A stretch of DNA of 43,560 nt from Sulfurihydrogenibium sp. (GCF_027448985.1 NZ_DAIDMN010000004.1:1-43560), one strand, 5' to 3'. Positions 7,990 through 17,870 are shown, counted from the first letter of the stretch. A program made the numbers and translations. The notes: generated by a model not told the origin, from the sequence alone.

Positions 7990-10900
7990 GTGGAAATAAT
8001 ATCAGCTATTTTTGAAAAACTATGTCCAAACTGTTATGGGGAGATATCATCTTACAGGTTAGAAAAAGGTTTACCATGTAAAAAATGCCTTCCGGAAGAA
8101 GATTTAGATGTATGTCAGTATATAAAAAAAGGTGAGTTAAGAAACCTTTGTGATATAGAGGAAAAATTAACTCAGTGGCAAAAACATTTTGAAAATTACA
8201 TACATTCATCACCTTGGAGTCTTCAAAATACTTGGGCGAAAAGAGTTTTCTTAAAACACTCATTCGTACTACTTGCACCAACCGGAATAGGTAAAACATC
8301 TTTTGGTATATCCATGGCATCCTTCTTAATAAAAGAAGGAAAAAGATGTTATATACTTTTACCAACAAAATTACTCGTCAAACAAGTTTACGAAAGAGTT
8401 AGAAAATTTGGAGTAGAAGAAAAAGACATACTGGCAACCGGAATAGAGAAAAACAACAAAGAAAAAGAGCAAAACAAAGAAAGGTTAAAAAACGGAGATT
8501 TTAAAATACTCATAACAACATCTATGTTTTTATACAAAAATTTTGAGATATACCCTCGGGATTTTGACTTTATATTCGTTGATGATGTGGATTCATTCGT
8601 TAAAACAGCAAAAAATATAGATAAGGCTCTGTATATAATGGGATTTTCAGAAAAAGATATAAATACAGCACTAGAAGTAATAAAACTAAAAGCCAAACCA
8701 AACAAAACAGAAGAAGATTGGAGCAAAATAAATCAGTTATCAGATTACCTTTCAAAACAAAAAGAAAAAATAAAAGGTGTTTTAATAGTATCTTCCGCAA
8801 CATCAAATCCAAAATCCAGCAGAGTTAGACTATTTAGAGAACTTTTAGGATTTGAAATATCCACCCCAACTTTTTACCTAAGAAATATAGTAGACAGCTA
8901 TGATGAAGAGTTTTCATATGAAAAACTTATATATTGGATAAAGACTCTTGGAAATGGTGGACTTGTATTTGTACCATCAGACAAAGGAAAAGAGTTCGTA
9001 GAGGAAGTCGTAAAATACCTAAACAAACATAAAATAAAAGCTCTATCTTACGAAGATTTAGACGATAAAAATATAAAAAGGTACGAATCCGGAAAAATCC
9101 AAGTCCTCGTTGGAATATCCTCCTACAGAAATCCCCTTGCAAGAGGTTTAGACTTACCCCATGTAATCAGGTACGCAGTATTTTTCGGTGTACCAAAAAT
9201 ATCCATATCTCTAAAATTAGAAGAAAACCTTTCCCATATGCTTTGGGCTCTTACTTCAATCCGTAGCTACATAGTTAAAAAATTTCCAGAGATAACAGTT
9301 AAAATCAACCAATGGATAACCCAGCTTCAAAAATACCAATACATAACTGCGGAATTTTTACAAGATAAACCTCAACTTCAAGAAAAGATTCAAACTTTAC
9401 AAAAAGAGATAGGAGAGTTTTTACAAAAACCAGAAGTTATAGAAACATTAAAATCTTCCGATGAACTTACATTAAAACAAAAAGAAGACGGTTACTATTT
9501 AGTGGTATCAGATGCAACCGGATACCTTCAAGCATCTGGAAGAACATCAAGACTTTACGCAGGTGGTATTACAAAAGGTTTAGCATTAGTTATGATAGAC
9601 GAAAAATCCGCATTTAAACATCTGACAAAAAGAGTAAAATGGTTTAGCGAAGACATAGAATTTACAAATATAAACAATGTAAACATACCAGAACTTATCC
9701 AACAGATAGACAAAGATAGAGAACTTGTAAAAAAATTCAAAGAAGGAATAGAAATACCACAAGAAAAAGAACTTTTAAAGCCAGCTCTTGTAATAGTAGA
9801 ATCCCCAACAAAAGCAAAAACCATAGCAAATTTCTTTGGAAAACCGGTAAGAAGAAAGTTAAACCAAGCGGAAGTGTTGGAAACATCAATGGAAGGAAAA
9901 TACCTTATGATAACAGCATCCTTAGGACACATTTTAGACCTTGTTAAAAATATAGCATATCATGGAGTGATAGTAAAAAAAGATGAAATAACACCTATTT
10001 ATGAAACTATCGAAGGAAAAGAAGATACAATAAAAGATTTAAGAAGACTTTCCATAGAAAGTGTGGAACTTTACCTTGCAACAGACCCAGACCCAGAAGG
10101 AGAAAAAATTTCTTGGGATTTATACGAACTTTTAAAACCTATAATAAAAAATATAAAAAGAATGGAATTCCATGAAGTAACTAAAAAAGCAATAGTAAAA
10201 GCCATACAAAACCCAAGGGATATAGATAAAAATTTAGTAAAAGCACAGATAGTTAGAAGAGTTGCTGATAGATGGGTGGGTTTTGAATACTCCCAACTTT
10301 TACAAAAAGAATTCCATAAATCTTGGTTGTCAGCTGGAAGAGTTCAAACTCCGGTTTTAGGTTGGATAATAAAAAGAGAAGAAGAAAGTCACAAAAAAGT
10401 TTATCTGGTTATAGTAGATATTCCTGTTAATGAAAAACACTTTTCATTTGATATAACTTTTGAATCAAAATTAGAAGCCAAAAAATTCCACGATAACCTA
10501 AGGGAAGTAGAAATTTTCATTGAGAAAGTTTATGAAGAATCAGAAAATCCACCACCTCCTTACAGAACAGACACAATGTTAAAAGATGCAAGTGATAAAT
10601 ACAGATTTACACTACCACAAACTATGGATTTAGCTCAAACACTCTTTGAACTTGGTTATATAACTTACCACAGAACAGACTCTATAAGAGTATCCGATGC
10701 AGGAATAAACCTTGCAAAAGAAATAATAACTCAAGAGTTTGGAGAGAATTACTTTAAACCAAGAGTTTGGGGAGAAGGTGGAGCCCACGAATGTATAAGA
10801 CCAACCAAAAACATACTACCAGAAGATTTTGAATCTTTAATATTAAGCAAACAGATAGAAGGACTCAACTACAACCATCTAAAACTTTACAAAATGATTT

Positions 10901-11421
10901 TCAATAGATTTATAGCTTCTCAGATGATTCCTGTTAAACTAAAGATAGCAGATATATCTATAAAAGCTTTAAACTTTGAGATAAAAGAAAGAATTAAAAC
11001 ACAAGTTGTAGAAAATGGTTGGAATTTGGTATTAGATATAGATACAAAACCTTTGGTAGAAGGCAAAATAAACGTAGAAAACTATAAAAAATTGATTGAA
11101 AGACCAAAAGTATACCTTTATACTCACGGTGAACTTGTAAAAGACATGAAAGAAAAAGGAATAGGAAGACCTTCTACCTATGCCACAATAATAGCAAAAC
11201 TTTTAGAAAGAGGATACGTAATAGAAAGAAAAGGATTTTTAATACCAACAAAGCTTGGAAAAACCGTATATAACTTTTTAATAAATAATCCGGATTTAAA
11301 AGAGTTCTTATCTGAAGAATTTACAAGAAAATTAGAAGAAATAATGGATAAAATAGAAGAAGGTCAAGAAGATTACAAGGAAGTTTTGAAAGAGCTTTTC
11401 TCAGAAATAAAAAAAGTTTAA
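7990..11421 (+). CDS. rgy: Reverse gyrase
   Basis: Reverse gyrase introduces positive supercoils using ATP and is the marker enzyme of thermophiles and hyperthermophiles. The 1143-residue protein is full length. It has an N-terminal zinc finger (C12, C15, C30, C33), an SF2 helicase-like half with Walker A APTGIGKTS (Lys102), Walker B FVDDVD and motif VI SGRTSRL, and then a topoisomerase IA half. The latter has the Toprim start IVESPTKAKTIANFFG, the metal triad in DPDPEGE, and the catalytic tyrosine at residue 893 in ITYHRTDS. The start is GTG with an AGAGGAAAG ribosome site. The end lies 5 bases from the convergent membrane-protein gene. Confidence 0.98.
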   Translation: MEIISAIFEKLCPNCYGEISSYRLEKGLPCKKCLPEEDLDVCQYIKKGELRNLCDIEEKLTQWQKHFENYIHSSPWSLQNTWAKRVFLKHSFVLLAPTGIGKTSFGISMASFLIKEGKRCYILLPTKLLVKQVYERVRKFGVEEKDILATGIEKNNKEKEQNKERLKNGDFKILITTSMFLYKNFEIYPRDFDFIFVDDVDSFVKTAKNIDKALYIMGFSEKDINTALEVIKLKAKPNKTEEDWSKINQLSDYLSKQKEKIKGVLIVSSATSNPKSSRVRLFRELLGFEISTPTFYLRNIVDSYDEEFSYEKLIYWIKTLGNGGLVFVPSDKGKEFVEEVVKYLNKHKIKALSYEDLDDKNIKRYESGKIQVLVGISSYRNPLARGLDLPHVIRYAVFFGVPKISISLKLEENLSHMLWALTSIRSYIVKKFPEITVKINQWITQLQKYQYITAEFLQDKPQLQEKIQTLQKEIGEFLQKPEVIETLKSSDELTLKQKEDGYYLVVSDATGYLQASGRTSRLYAGGITKGLALVMIDEKSAFKHLTKRVKWFSEDIEFTNINNVNIPELIQQIDKDRELVKKFKEGIEIPQEKELLKPALVIVESPTKAKTIANFFGKPVRRKLNQAEVLETSMEGKYLMITASLGHILDLVKNIAYHGVIVKKDEITPIYETIEGKEDTIKDLRRLSIESVELYLATDPDPEGEKISWDLYELLKPIIKNIKRMEFHEVTKKAIVKAIQNPRDIDKNLVKAQIVRRVADRWVGFEYSQLLQKEFHKSWLSAGRVQTPVLGWIIKREEESHKKVYLVIVDIPVNEKHFSFDITFESKLEAKKFHDNLREVEIFIEKVYEESENPPPPYRTDTMLKDASDKYRFTLPQTMDLAQTLFELGYITYHRTDSIRVSDAGINLAKEIITQEFGENYFKPRVWGEGGAHECIRPTKNILPEDFESLILSKQIEGLNYNHLKLYKMIFNRFIASQMIPVKLKIADISIKALNFEIKERIKTQVVENGWNLVLDIDTKPLVEGKINVENYKKLIERPKVYLYTHGELVKDMKEKGIGRPSTYATIIAKLLERGYVIERKGFLIPTKLGKTVYNFLINNPDLKEFLSEEFTRKLEEIMDKIEEGQEDYKEVLKELFSEIKKV

Positions 11422-11426
11422 CAATT

Positions 11427-11801
11427 TTACTGAGGAGTTTTCAAATTTAGGTAAGTTATGGCTATTCCGGCTAAAACCAGTATAGGTAAACCTATTATAA
11501 TAGTTACTACTAATCCAAGTATACTTGCTATGACTGTCTTTTTCATTGGTTCCTTAAACATTAAATATCCAAAGTAGGTTTGCAGTATTATCAATGCAAC
11601 AAACATAACTAACAAAGAGTAATGGGAGATGTACTTTTCGGTAATCATTTTTAAGCCACCGGCTAATGTGTATGGTATCAGAACAACAAAAAAAGACATA
11701 AGAAAAGATGTCTTTTTGTAATTTGCAAGCTTTGAAGAGTACCAATAAGAGAAGGTAGCGATAAGTAAAAAAGAAAAAGCTACGATAAAGTTGTAAAGCA
11801 T
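11427..11801 (-). CDS. Small four-helix membrane protein of unknown function
   Basis: The 124-residue protein is mostly hydrophobic, with four predicted membrane helices at about residues 3-20, 32-50, 62-82 and 90-115. Short charged loops lie between them and the C-terminal tail is polar (NLKTPQ). A ribosome site (AAAGGAGAAATTT) lies before the ATG. I do not recognise the family. It is the last gene of the run nuoCD1-nuoI1-midA and begins 14 bases after the midA stop, so it may be an accessory membrane protein for that respiratory cluster. That link is inferred from position only. Confidence 0.7.
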   Translation of the reverse strand: MLYNFIVAFSFLLIATFSYWYSSKLANYKKTSFLMSFFVVLIPYTLAGGLKMITEKYISHYSLLVMFVALIILQTYFGYLMFKEPMKKTVIASILGLVVTIIIGLPILVLAGIAITYLNLKTPQ

Positions 11802-11815
11802 TGTAAATTTCTCCT

Positions 11816-12961
11816 TTATATCTTATACCTATCGTTTTGTGGTGGTAATATTCTTAATCCGGATAAATCCGGATTTTCTACATTTTTATGTTGGATTAGC
11901 ACTTTAAACTTTTCTCCCATTCCCTTTGGAAGTATTAAAGTTTTAAGTCTATTTAGTCTTTCGTAGGATTTATAATCTCCTTTTTCTTGTAATTCCATCA
12001 TCACATCACCAAGACCAAGATTGATTAAAAAATGGGCTTGGTCAGTAAAACTTGTAAACTCCAATCCGGATTTCTTACCGTAATAAACAAGAGCAGAAAA
12101 GTTTACATGGGAAGTAATATCTTGAAGTCCTACGTTCTCATAGTAATTTTCATTGTAAGTATGTTTGTAATAACACAAAAGAGTTCCTCTCATTCTGTAA
12201 GGTTTATAAAGTTCTTTAGATGGATAACCGTAATCTACTGTAAAAACAAAACCTCTTTTTAACTTTTGACCTATTTTACCGATTAAATCAGTTGCGATAA
12301 GGTTTATTTCTGTTGTCATTCCTTCCGGAATATCTATTTTTAACTCTTTTAGGTAATCTAAAATATCCTTGGTAGCAGGTCTTAACTCTTCTACAATTTC
12401 ATCTTCTTTCTTTGTTAGATAAATCTCGTATATCCGACTGTTTAATTTTTTTATAAGGTGGACAGGTAGAGCATCAAAAAGCTCATTTGAATACACTATA
12501 CCTTCTAAATCTTCTACATCTTCTAAAGTATCGTACCACTTAACGTTAAAACCTTTTAAAAGTTCTTCTTGAGATTTTAGATGGTAAGGTGATTTTTCTA
12601 TCGAAACAAACTGTAAATTTTTATAAAAATCCGGATAGTTATTTTTTATCTCATTTAAGATATCGTAAGCAAGAAGACCTTTTCCGGAACCCACTTCAAC
12701 AAGAGAAATTTTTTTATCCTTAAAGTATTTTTCATAAATCTCGTTAAACTGTTTTGCCAGAAGCTGACCAAATACAGGGTCAAGTTCAGAAGATGTAAAA
12801 AAATCTCCGTATCCACCTATTTTTTCTTTGTCTGATGTGTAGTATCCAAGGGAAGGATAGTAAAGAGCAAAGTCCATAAACTCTTTAAAACTTATCCCTC
12901 CCCTCTTTTCTATTTCTCCTAAAATTAGATTTATTAACTCTTTTTTTCCTGTCAGTTTCAT
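11816..12961 (-). CDS. MidA/NDUFAF7-type SAM-dependent methyltransferase (COG1565, DUF185)
   Basis: The 381-residue protein matches the MidA family along its length. The N-terminal block FFTSSELDPVFGQLLAKQ is followed by SAM motif I VEVGSGKGLLAYDIL near residue 85. Then come YSNELFDALPVHL, FTVDYGYP and the family signature RGTLLCYYKHTYNE...GLQDITSHVNFSAL. Human NDUFAF7 dimethylates an arginine in NDUFS2, the NuoD counterpart, during complex I assembly. Here the ATG shares one base with the nuoI1 stop codon (TAATG), so translation is coupled, and nuoCD1 lies just upstream. The target arginine motif LHRG is kept in both NuoCD copies. Activity on NuoCD is a strong inference from family and neighbours, not shown. 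Confidence 0.9.
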   Translation of the reverse strand: MKLTGKKELINLILGEIEKRGGISFKEFMDFALYYPSLGYYTSDKEKIGGYGDFFTSSELDPVFGQLLAKQFNEIYEKYFKDKKISLVEVGSGKGLLAYDILNEIKNNYPDFYKNLQFVSIEKSPYHLKSQEELLKGFNVKWYDTLEDVEDLEGIVYSNELFDALPVHLIKKLNSRIYEIYLTKKEDEIVEELRPATKDILDYLKELKIDIPEGMTTEINLIATDLIGKIGQKLKRGFVFTVDYGYPSKELYKPYRMRGTLLCYYKHTYNENYYENVGLQDITSHVNFSALVYYGKKSGLEFTSFTDQAHFLINLGLGDVMMELQEKGDYKSYERLNRLKTLILPKGMGEKFKVLIQHKNVENPDLSGLRILPPQNDRYKI

Positions 12962-13653
12962 TAAGCTGTTTGGTCCTGATAGTTTGGACCTAACCTTGGC
13001 ATATTAAAGTCCCAAAGTTTTTCTCTTGTTTTATCGTATTCAGGCCATAACTTCTGGTCTTCTCTCCATTGAGATTTTTCATCAAACTTTTCTTTTCCTC
13101 TTCTTGCAACAAAATCGTTGGCTATCTGAGTAAGCATATCTTTATCCAAAACCCAGTTTCTCCTTGTATATGCAGAAAGGTCGTATATATCCGTCATTAT
13201 AATACAATCCGTTGGACATGCTTGAGTACAAAGACCACAAAAAGTACACTTTGATAAGTCCATATTAAAAACGGTCATAACTTTCAAGCCATAATGGGGA
13301 TGGTCTTCCGGAACATCCAACTTTTCCGATTGAATATCAAACAGTTCCGGTACAGGACAAGCTGCTTGACAGAATTTGCAAGCAATACATCTTGTTTCTC
13401 CTGGTTCAGGTGGTTTTATTTTCAACCTTTTAACCCAACCATCAAATTCTGGACCTTCTGTTCCATCTACCGTTCTTAAACCATGTATTCCTCTAAATCT
13501 GGGTGGTGGTACTACAACTTCGTATGGAAAATCAACGGTAATAACCTTTTTCCAAAGATGTTTTATAGTGGTTTTAAGCCCTTTTATAAAATCAAGAAAA
13601 AATATTTTTTCAACCAATGTTTGAGGCTTTGCTCCTACCTTTTTTACACCCAT
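12961..13653 (-). CDS. nuoI: NADH-quinone oxidoreductase subunit I, copy 1
   Basis: NuoI carries two [4Fe-4S] clusters (N6a, N6b) that pass electrons to N2 in NuoB. All eight ligands are present in CIACKFCQAACPVPE and CTFCGLCTQACPTDC. The ORF track starts at 13725, which would overlap nuoCD1. The ATG at 13653 has a clear AAGGAGG about 8 bases upstream and gives 230 residues beginning MGVKKVGAKPQ, so it is preferred. The gene lies between nuoCD1 and a MidA-type methyltransferase and is a paralog of the NuoI at 26018-26620. It has longer N-terminal and C-terminal tails than that copy. Confidence 0.95.
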   Translation of the reverse strand: MGVKKVGAKPQTLVEKIFFLDFIKGLKTTIKHLWKKVITVDFPYEVVVPPPRFRGIHGLRTVDGTEGPEFDGWVKRLKIKPPEPGETRCIACKFCQAACPVPELFDIQSEKLDVPEDHPHYGLKVMTVFNMDLSKCTFCGLCTQACPTDCIIMTDIYDLSAYTRRNWVLDKDMLTQIANDFVARRGKEKFDEKSQWREDQKLWPEYDKTREKLWDFNMPRLGPNYQDQTA

Positions 13654-13702
13654 TTCCAAAAACCTCCTTAAAGTAATGCTATAAATCCTTTTACTACTCT
13701 CA

Positions 13703-15433
13703 TCACCTATCTGTCTCTCCAACAACCGGGTCTATGGTTGAAAGTAATGTTATGGCGTCTGCTATAGGTCTTCCTATTATAGCTTTTGTAAACACTTGCA
13801 AGTTGTAAAATGCACCGGACCTTATCCTCATTCTGTGGGCTTTTAGTCCATCTTTTTTGTTGTATATGTAAAATCCAAGCTCTCCTCTTGGGTTGTCTGA
13901 TGATGCGTAAACTTCTCCTGCCGGAAGTTTCATACCTCTACCATCTATCGTTACCTTTAATTTTTTCTCATCTGGAGTTTGGAAAAAGTATGGGTCGTTT
14001 TTAGACATCTTTCTAAGTTTTGCTACACACTGTTCAACAATTCTTATACTTTGCCTCATCTCTTCCATTCTGACAAGGTATCTATCGTAAGAATCTCCTT
14101 TTTCTCCAACCGGAATGTCAAACTCCACTTCACCGTAAGCATCGTACTTATCTATCTTTCTTACATCGTAAGGAACTCCGGAACCTCTTGCAACTGCACC
14201 TGTCAATCCATAATCGTAAACATCTTCCTCAGTGATTATACAAACATCTTTGTTTCTTGAAAGCCATATTCTGTTTCTTGTTAAAAGAGTTTCGTAATCG
14301 TTAATTCTTTCTGGAAGGTCTTTTATTAAATGCTCTATAGCATCCAATGCACCGTAAGGAAGGTCTGCAAATACACCACCTATTCTAAAGTAGTTTATTG
14401 TAAATCTTGCTCCTGTTATACCTTCTATTATGTCCATTATCTTTTCTCTTTCTCTAAATGTGTAAAGGAACATTGTTAAAGCACCAAGGTCAAGGGCATA
14501 GGTTCCAAGCCATAACAGATGGCTGTTTATTCTTGATAGTTCAGCCATCATCGTTCTAATCCACTTTGCTTTTTCCGGAATATCTATACCTAAGAGTTTT
14601 TCCGCCGCTAATACGTACGCGTGGTTTTCGTTGATTGCTGCGATATAATCCATTCTGTCTGTATATGGTATGAACTGTTGCCAGTTTACATTTTCACCGA
14701 GTTTTTCAACTCCTCTGTGGAGTTGTCCTATGATGATATCACATTGTTTTACATACTCACCGTCAAGGTCAAACAAAAACCAAATAGTCCCGTGTGTACC
14801 AGGATGAAGTGGTCCCCAGTTTAAAACTATCTGAGATGTTTTTACAGGCATTCTTCTTTTTTGGGTTATTTCAAGGTCTTCCATAGTTGGAAGGGCTGTA
14901 TGCATTCTGTCGTAGTTAAACATTCCTTCTAAAGAATCTCCACGGAGTGTTTCATTTAAAGATGGAAGATATGTGTCTTTTATACCTTCCAGTGGAAAAT
15001 CTTTTCTAAGAGGATGATAAGGGTATGTTTCCCATAGGAGCATCCGGACTAGGTTTTCGTGTCCTTCAAACTTTATTCCAAACATATCCCAAGCTTCCCT
15101 TTCTGCCCATTTAGCACCTTTCCATAATCCGGTTAAAGTTGGTAGCGTTTCATCTAAAGCCCATGTTTTAACTATAATCCTCTGTTGGTAAGAAGGAGAA
15201 AAGAGTATCACTACTCCTTGAAATCTTGGGTCTTCTTTTTCTCCGTGGTCTATTATTGTAAGGTCTAAGAACATTCTAAAATCGTATTCTTTATCTTCCT
15301 TTAAAAACTTTAAAAACTCTATAAACTTGTCTTTTGGAACTTCTACGGATACTACACCTTTACTTTCAGATACTTTTGGATATCCAAATCTTTCCTCTAA
15401 CTTTTTTGCCTTCTCAACGCTTATCCAAGACAT
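13703..15433 (-). CDS. nuoCD: NADH-quinone oxidoreductase fused subunits C and D, copy 1
   Basis: The 576-residue fusion has NuoC at about 1-170 (GAKWAEREAWDMFGIKFEGH, with the 30-kDa signature) and NuoD at about 195-576. NuoD shows NWGPLHPGTHG, which holds a quinone-site histidine, IIGQLHRGVEKL with Arg240 at the N2-proximal position, PYTDRMDY with the quinone-site tyrosine, and the C-terminal SIDPVVGETDR. Together they form the quinone-reducing module of complex I. The start is ATG after GGAAGGTAGG. A promoter at 15476-15504 serves this copy alone, followed by nuoI1 and midA. The second copy is at 28643-30388. The two share short stretches of exact DNA identity. Confidence 0.96.
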   Translation of the reverse strand: MSWISVEKAKKLEERFGYPKVSESKGVVSVEVPKDKFIEFLKFLKEDKEYDFRMFLDLTIIDHGEKEDPRFQGVVILFSPSYQQRIIVKTWALDETLPTLTGLWKGAKWAEREAWDMFGIKFEGHENLVRMLLWETYPYHPLRKDFPLEGIKDTYLPSLNETLRGDSLEGMFNYDRMHTALPTMEDLEITQKRRMPVKTSQIVLNWGPLHPGTHGTIWFLFDLDGEYVKQCDIIIGQLHRGVEKLGENVNWQQFIPYTDRMDYIAAINENHAYVLAAEKLLGIDIPEKAKWIRTMMAELSRINSHLLWLGTYALDLGALTMFLYTFREREKIMDIIEGITGARFTINYFRIGGVFADLPYGALDAIEHLIKDLPERINDYETLLTRNRIWLSRNKDVCIITEEDVYDYGLTGAVARGSGVPYDVRKIDKYDAYGEVEFDIPVGEKGDSYDRYLVRMEEMRQSIRIVEQCVAKLRKMSKNDPYFFQTPDEKKLKVTIDGRGMKLPAGEVYASSDNPRGELGFYIYNKKDGLKAHRMRIRSGAFYNLQVFTKAIIGRPIADAITLLSTIDPVVGETDR

Positions 15434-15475
15434 CCTACCTTCCTCAAAAAGTTTTTAGTAAAACGATGTTATAAA

Positions 15476-15504
15476 ATATTACCTTTTTTTAATAAAAAGT
15501 TCAA
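15476..15504 (-). promoter_or_regulatory. Sigma70-like promoter for nuoCD1
   Basis: On the - strand TTGAAC (15504-15499) and TAATAT (15481-15476) are separated by exactly 17 bases. The predicted transcript begins near 15469, about 36 bases before the nuoCD1 ATG. It lies in the 74-base gap after leuB, so nuoCD1-nuoI1-midA can be read independently of hemJ-nadC-leuB. Confidence 0.65.
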
Positions 15505-15507
15505 GTA

Positions 15508-16581
15508 TCACAATCTTTTAATTATCTCTTCTGTCATATCTGCCGTGTTTACTTTTTTAGTTCCAGGAGACCATATATCAGCAGTTCTATAACCATCTTC
15601 TAAAACTTTTTCTACAGCATTTTCAATATCTCGTGCTGCCTGAGGAAGTTTACAGGTTATCTCCAACATCATTGCAGCTGATAGGATAGTGGCTATTGGA
15701 TTAGCAACACCTTTTCCAGCTATATCCGGAGCAGAGCCGTGTATTGGTTCATAAAATGCATACCTTTCTCCCACACTTGCAGATGGAAGCATACCAAGAC
15801 TACCTGTTAAGGCTCCTGCTTCATCAGATATTATATCTCCAAATATGTTTCCTGTAACGATTACATCAAAATCTTTTGGTCTTCTTATAAGTTGCATAGC
15901 ACAGTTATCAACGTACATATGTTCAAGTTCTACATCTGTATAGTCCGCGTAAACTTCATTTACGATTTCTCTCCATAAGCCGCTTGTTTCCAACACGTTT
16001 GCTTTATCAACACTTGTTACTTTTTTCCTTCTGTTTCTTGCCATTTCAAAGGCAAATTTTGCTATTCTTCTAACTTCGTGTTCGTAGTATATCATGGTGT
16101 TGTATCCAACTCTTTCACCGTTTCTGATTTCTCTTCCTCTTGGTTCTCCAAAGTAGATATCTCCCGTTAACTCTCTCAAAACTACAAGGTCCACACCTTT
16201 TATAATTTCTTCTTTTAAAGGAGAAGAGCTTAAAAGAGGTGTGTAAGCTTTGGCAGGTCTTATGTTTGCAAAAAGTTCCAGCTCTTTTCTGATTCTTAGT
16301 AATCCTTTTTCGGGTCTTTTGTCTGTTGGAAGGTTGTCCCATTTTTCTCCTCCAACAGCTCCAAATAAAACAGCATCGCTTTCTTTACATATCTTTAAAG
16401 TCTCAGGTGGAAGTGGGTCTCCTGTTTCGTCTATCGCTGCACCACCAACAAGTCCTTGTTTGTACTCAAATGTTATACCATATTTTTTGGATATAACATC
16501 TAAAACTTTTAACGCTGATTCAATGATTTCTGGACCTATTCCGTCTCCCGGTAAAACTGCAATCTTAAAATGCTTTTTCAT
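15508..16581 (-). CDS. leuB: 3-isopropylmalate dehydrogenase
   Basis: LeuB oxidises and decarboxylates 3-isopropylmalate with NAD+ in leucine synthesis. The 357-residue protein has the N-terminal [11 protein letters not shown], the substrate region [18 protein letters not shown], the catalytic lysine and aspartate region [18 protein letters not shown], and the NAD site [14 protein letters not shown] with the metal-site [26 protein letters not shown] is typical for LeuB rather than isocitrate dehydrogenase. Its ribosome site (GGAGGAG) lies in the last codons of nadC, one base away, so the two are coupled. With ilvC at the right end of the window it marks branched-chain amino acid synthesis. 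Confidence 0.97.
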   Translation of the reverse strand: MKKHFKIAVLPGDGIGPEIIESALKVLDVISKKYGITFEYKQGLVGGAAIDETGDPLPPETLKICKESDAVLFGAVGGEKWDNLPTDKRPEKGLLRIRKELELFANIRPAKAYTPLLSSSPLKEEIIKGVDLVVLRELTGDIYFGEPRGREIRNGERVGYNTMIYYEHEVRRIAKFAFEMARNRRKKVTSVDKANVLETSGLWREIVNEVYADYTDVELEHMYVDNCAMQLIRRPKDFDVIVTGNIFGDIISDEAGALTGSLGMLPSASVGERYAFYEPIHGSAPDIAGKGVANPIATILSAAMMLEITCKLPQAARDIENAVEKVLEDGYRTADIWSPGTKKVNTADMTEEIIKRL

Positions 16582-16582
16582 T

Positions 16583-17422
16583 TTAAACTCCTCCAGTATT
16601 TAATTTTAAACTTATATCAAGCCATTTTGCTGAATGTACTATAGAGCCTGTAGATATGAAGTCAGGATTACACAGAGCGTAATCCCTTATATTTTCTAAC
16701 GTTATATTTCCGGATACTTCCACCAATTTACTTCCACCGACAATTTCTACCGCTTCTTTGACTTGCTCTACACTCATGTTATCAAGCATTATAATATCAA
16801 CTTCTGTTTCCAAAGCTTCGTACAACTGCTGAAAATCTCCAACTTCAACCTCTATCTTAACCATAGGAGAAACTTTACTTTTTACTTGTTTGACTACCTC
16901 TTTTATACTTCCAACTAACGCAATGTGATTATCTTTAATCATAACCATATCGTAAAGACCAAACCTGTGGTTTTCTCCACCACCAACCTTGACCGCATAC
17001 TTTTCAAAAGCTCTAAATCCAGGGGTTGTTTTTCTTGTATCAAGGAGTTTAGTTTTCGTTCCTTCAAGTTGCTTTACATATAGATTTGTTAAAGTAGCTA
17101 TTCCGGATAACCTTTGAAGAATGTTAAGTGAAACTCTTTCTCCTTTCAATACACTTTTACAGTTTCCGTAAACAACACCTACTATTTCACCTTTACTTAT
17201 ATAATCTCCATCTTTTTTAAAACTTTGAAAATCAGCATCACCTAAAATGTTAAAAACTTCCTTTACAAAAACGGTTCCTGCAACTATCCCAGACCCTTTT
17301 GCGATAAAAAAACCTTCCACATTTTTATCCAAATCCAAGTTATCGGTTGTGATATCCTTATAGCCTATATCTTCTTCTAAAAACTCCGATAGTTTCTTTC
17401 TTAAAAAAACTTTATCAATCAT
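16583..17422 (-). CDS. nadC: Quinolinate phosphoribosyltransferase (decarboxylating)
   Basis: NadC makes nicotinate mononucleotide from quinolinate and PRPP in de novo NAD synthesis. The 279-residue length is normal. Recognisable segments are [12 protein letters not shown] near the start, [14 protein letters not shown], the active-site [20 protein letters not shown] with [20 protein letters not shown], and the C-terminal barrel strands [18 protein letters not shown] and VEVSGNI. The ATG follows GGTAAGGG. It lies between hemJ (7 bases upstream) and leuB (1 base downstream), in one compact transcription unit. Confidence 0.97.
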   Translation of the reverse strand: MIDKVFLRKKLSEFLEEDIGYKDITTDNLDLDKNVEGFFIAKGSGIVAGTVFVKEVFNILGDADFQSFKKDGDYISKGEIVGVVYGNCKSVLKGERVSLNILQRLSGIATLTNLYVKQLEGTKTKLLDTRKTTPGFRAFEKYAVKVGGGENHRFGLYDMVMIKDNHIALVGSIKEVVKQVKSKVSPMVKIEVEVGDFQQLYEALETEVDIIMLDNMSVEQVKEAVEIVGGSKLVEVSGNITLENIRDYALCNPDFISTGSIVHSAKWLDISLKLNTGGV

Positions 17423-17429
17423 CCCTTAC

Positions 17430-17858
17430 CTAAAAAGGTCTTACTATGACCAGAATAACTATTAAAATAAGTATTACAGTTGGTATTTCATTGTACATTC
17501 TAAAAAACTTTCCAGATTTATTACATTCATTCCTTTCAAACTTTCTTCTAACGTACTCATTATGAAAAAAGAATACAGACAAAAGAATCACTAAAACTAT
17601 TTTTGCATGAAGCCATCCACCAGAAGTCAACAAAGAAGGATTTAAGAAAATCATTCCAAGACCACTACCAACCGTCAAAACAAAAGCCGGAACACCAATC
17701 ACGTAAAACAATTTCTTTTCCATAACCTTAACAACTTTTACGAAGTTTTCGTTATCTTTATTTTCAGCATGGTAAACAAAAAGTCTTGGTAGATAAAACA
17801 AAACTGCCATCCATGAAACCATAAATATTATGTGAATAACTTTAAGCCATATATACAC
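17430..17858 (-). CDS. hemJ: Protoporphyrinogen IX oxidase, HemJ type
   Basis: HemJ is a membrane protein that oxidises protoporphyrinogen IX to protoporphyrin IX, the step before iron insertion. The 142-residue protein has four hydrophobic helices. Family signatures are WLKVIHIIFMVSWMAVLFYLPRLFVYHAEN at the N-terminus, GWLHAKIVLVI in the middle and FRMYNEIPT before the last helix. The histidine in VIHIIF and the arginine in LPRLFVYH are conserved. The start codon is GTG with GGAGG 7 bases upstream. It heads the hemJ-nadC-leuB run and is divergent from the response-regulator gene. It complements hemD at the other end of the region. Confidence 0.93.
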   Translation of the reverse strand: MYIWLKVIHIIFMVSWMAVLFYLPRLFVYHAENKDNENFVKVVKVMEKKLFYVIGVPAFVLTVGSGLGMIFLNPSLLTSGGWLHAKIVLVILLSVFFFHNEYVRRKFERNECNKSGKFFRMYNEIPTVILILIVILVIVRPF

Positions 17859-17870
17859 AACAATTCCTCC

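Noticed and set aside
8006-9932. Several - strand ORFs of 70-125 residues inside reverse gyrase
   Set aside because: Their frames mirror the rgy coding pattern. The composition is that of antisense shadows.
13654-13725. Extended start of NuoI copy 1
   Set aside because: The extra residues overlap nuoCD1 and lack family similarity. ATG 13653 has AAGGAGG upstream.
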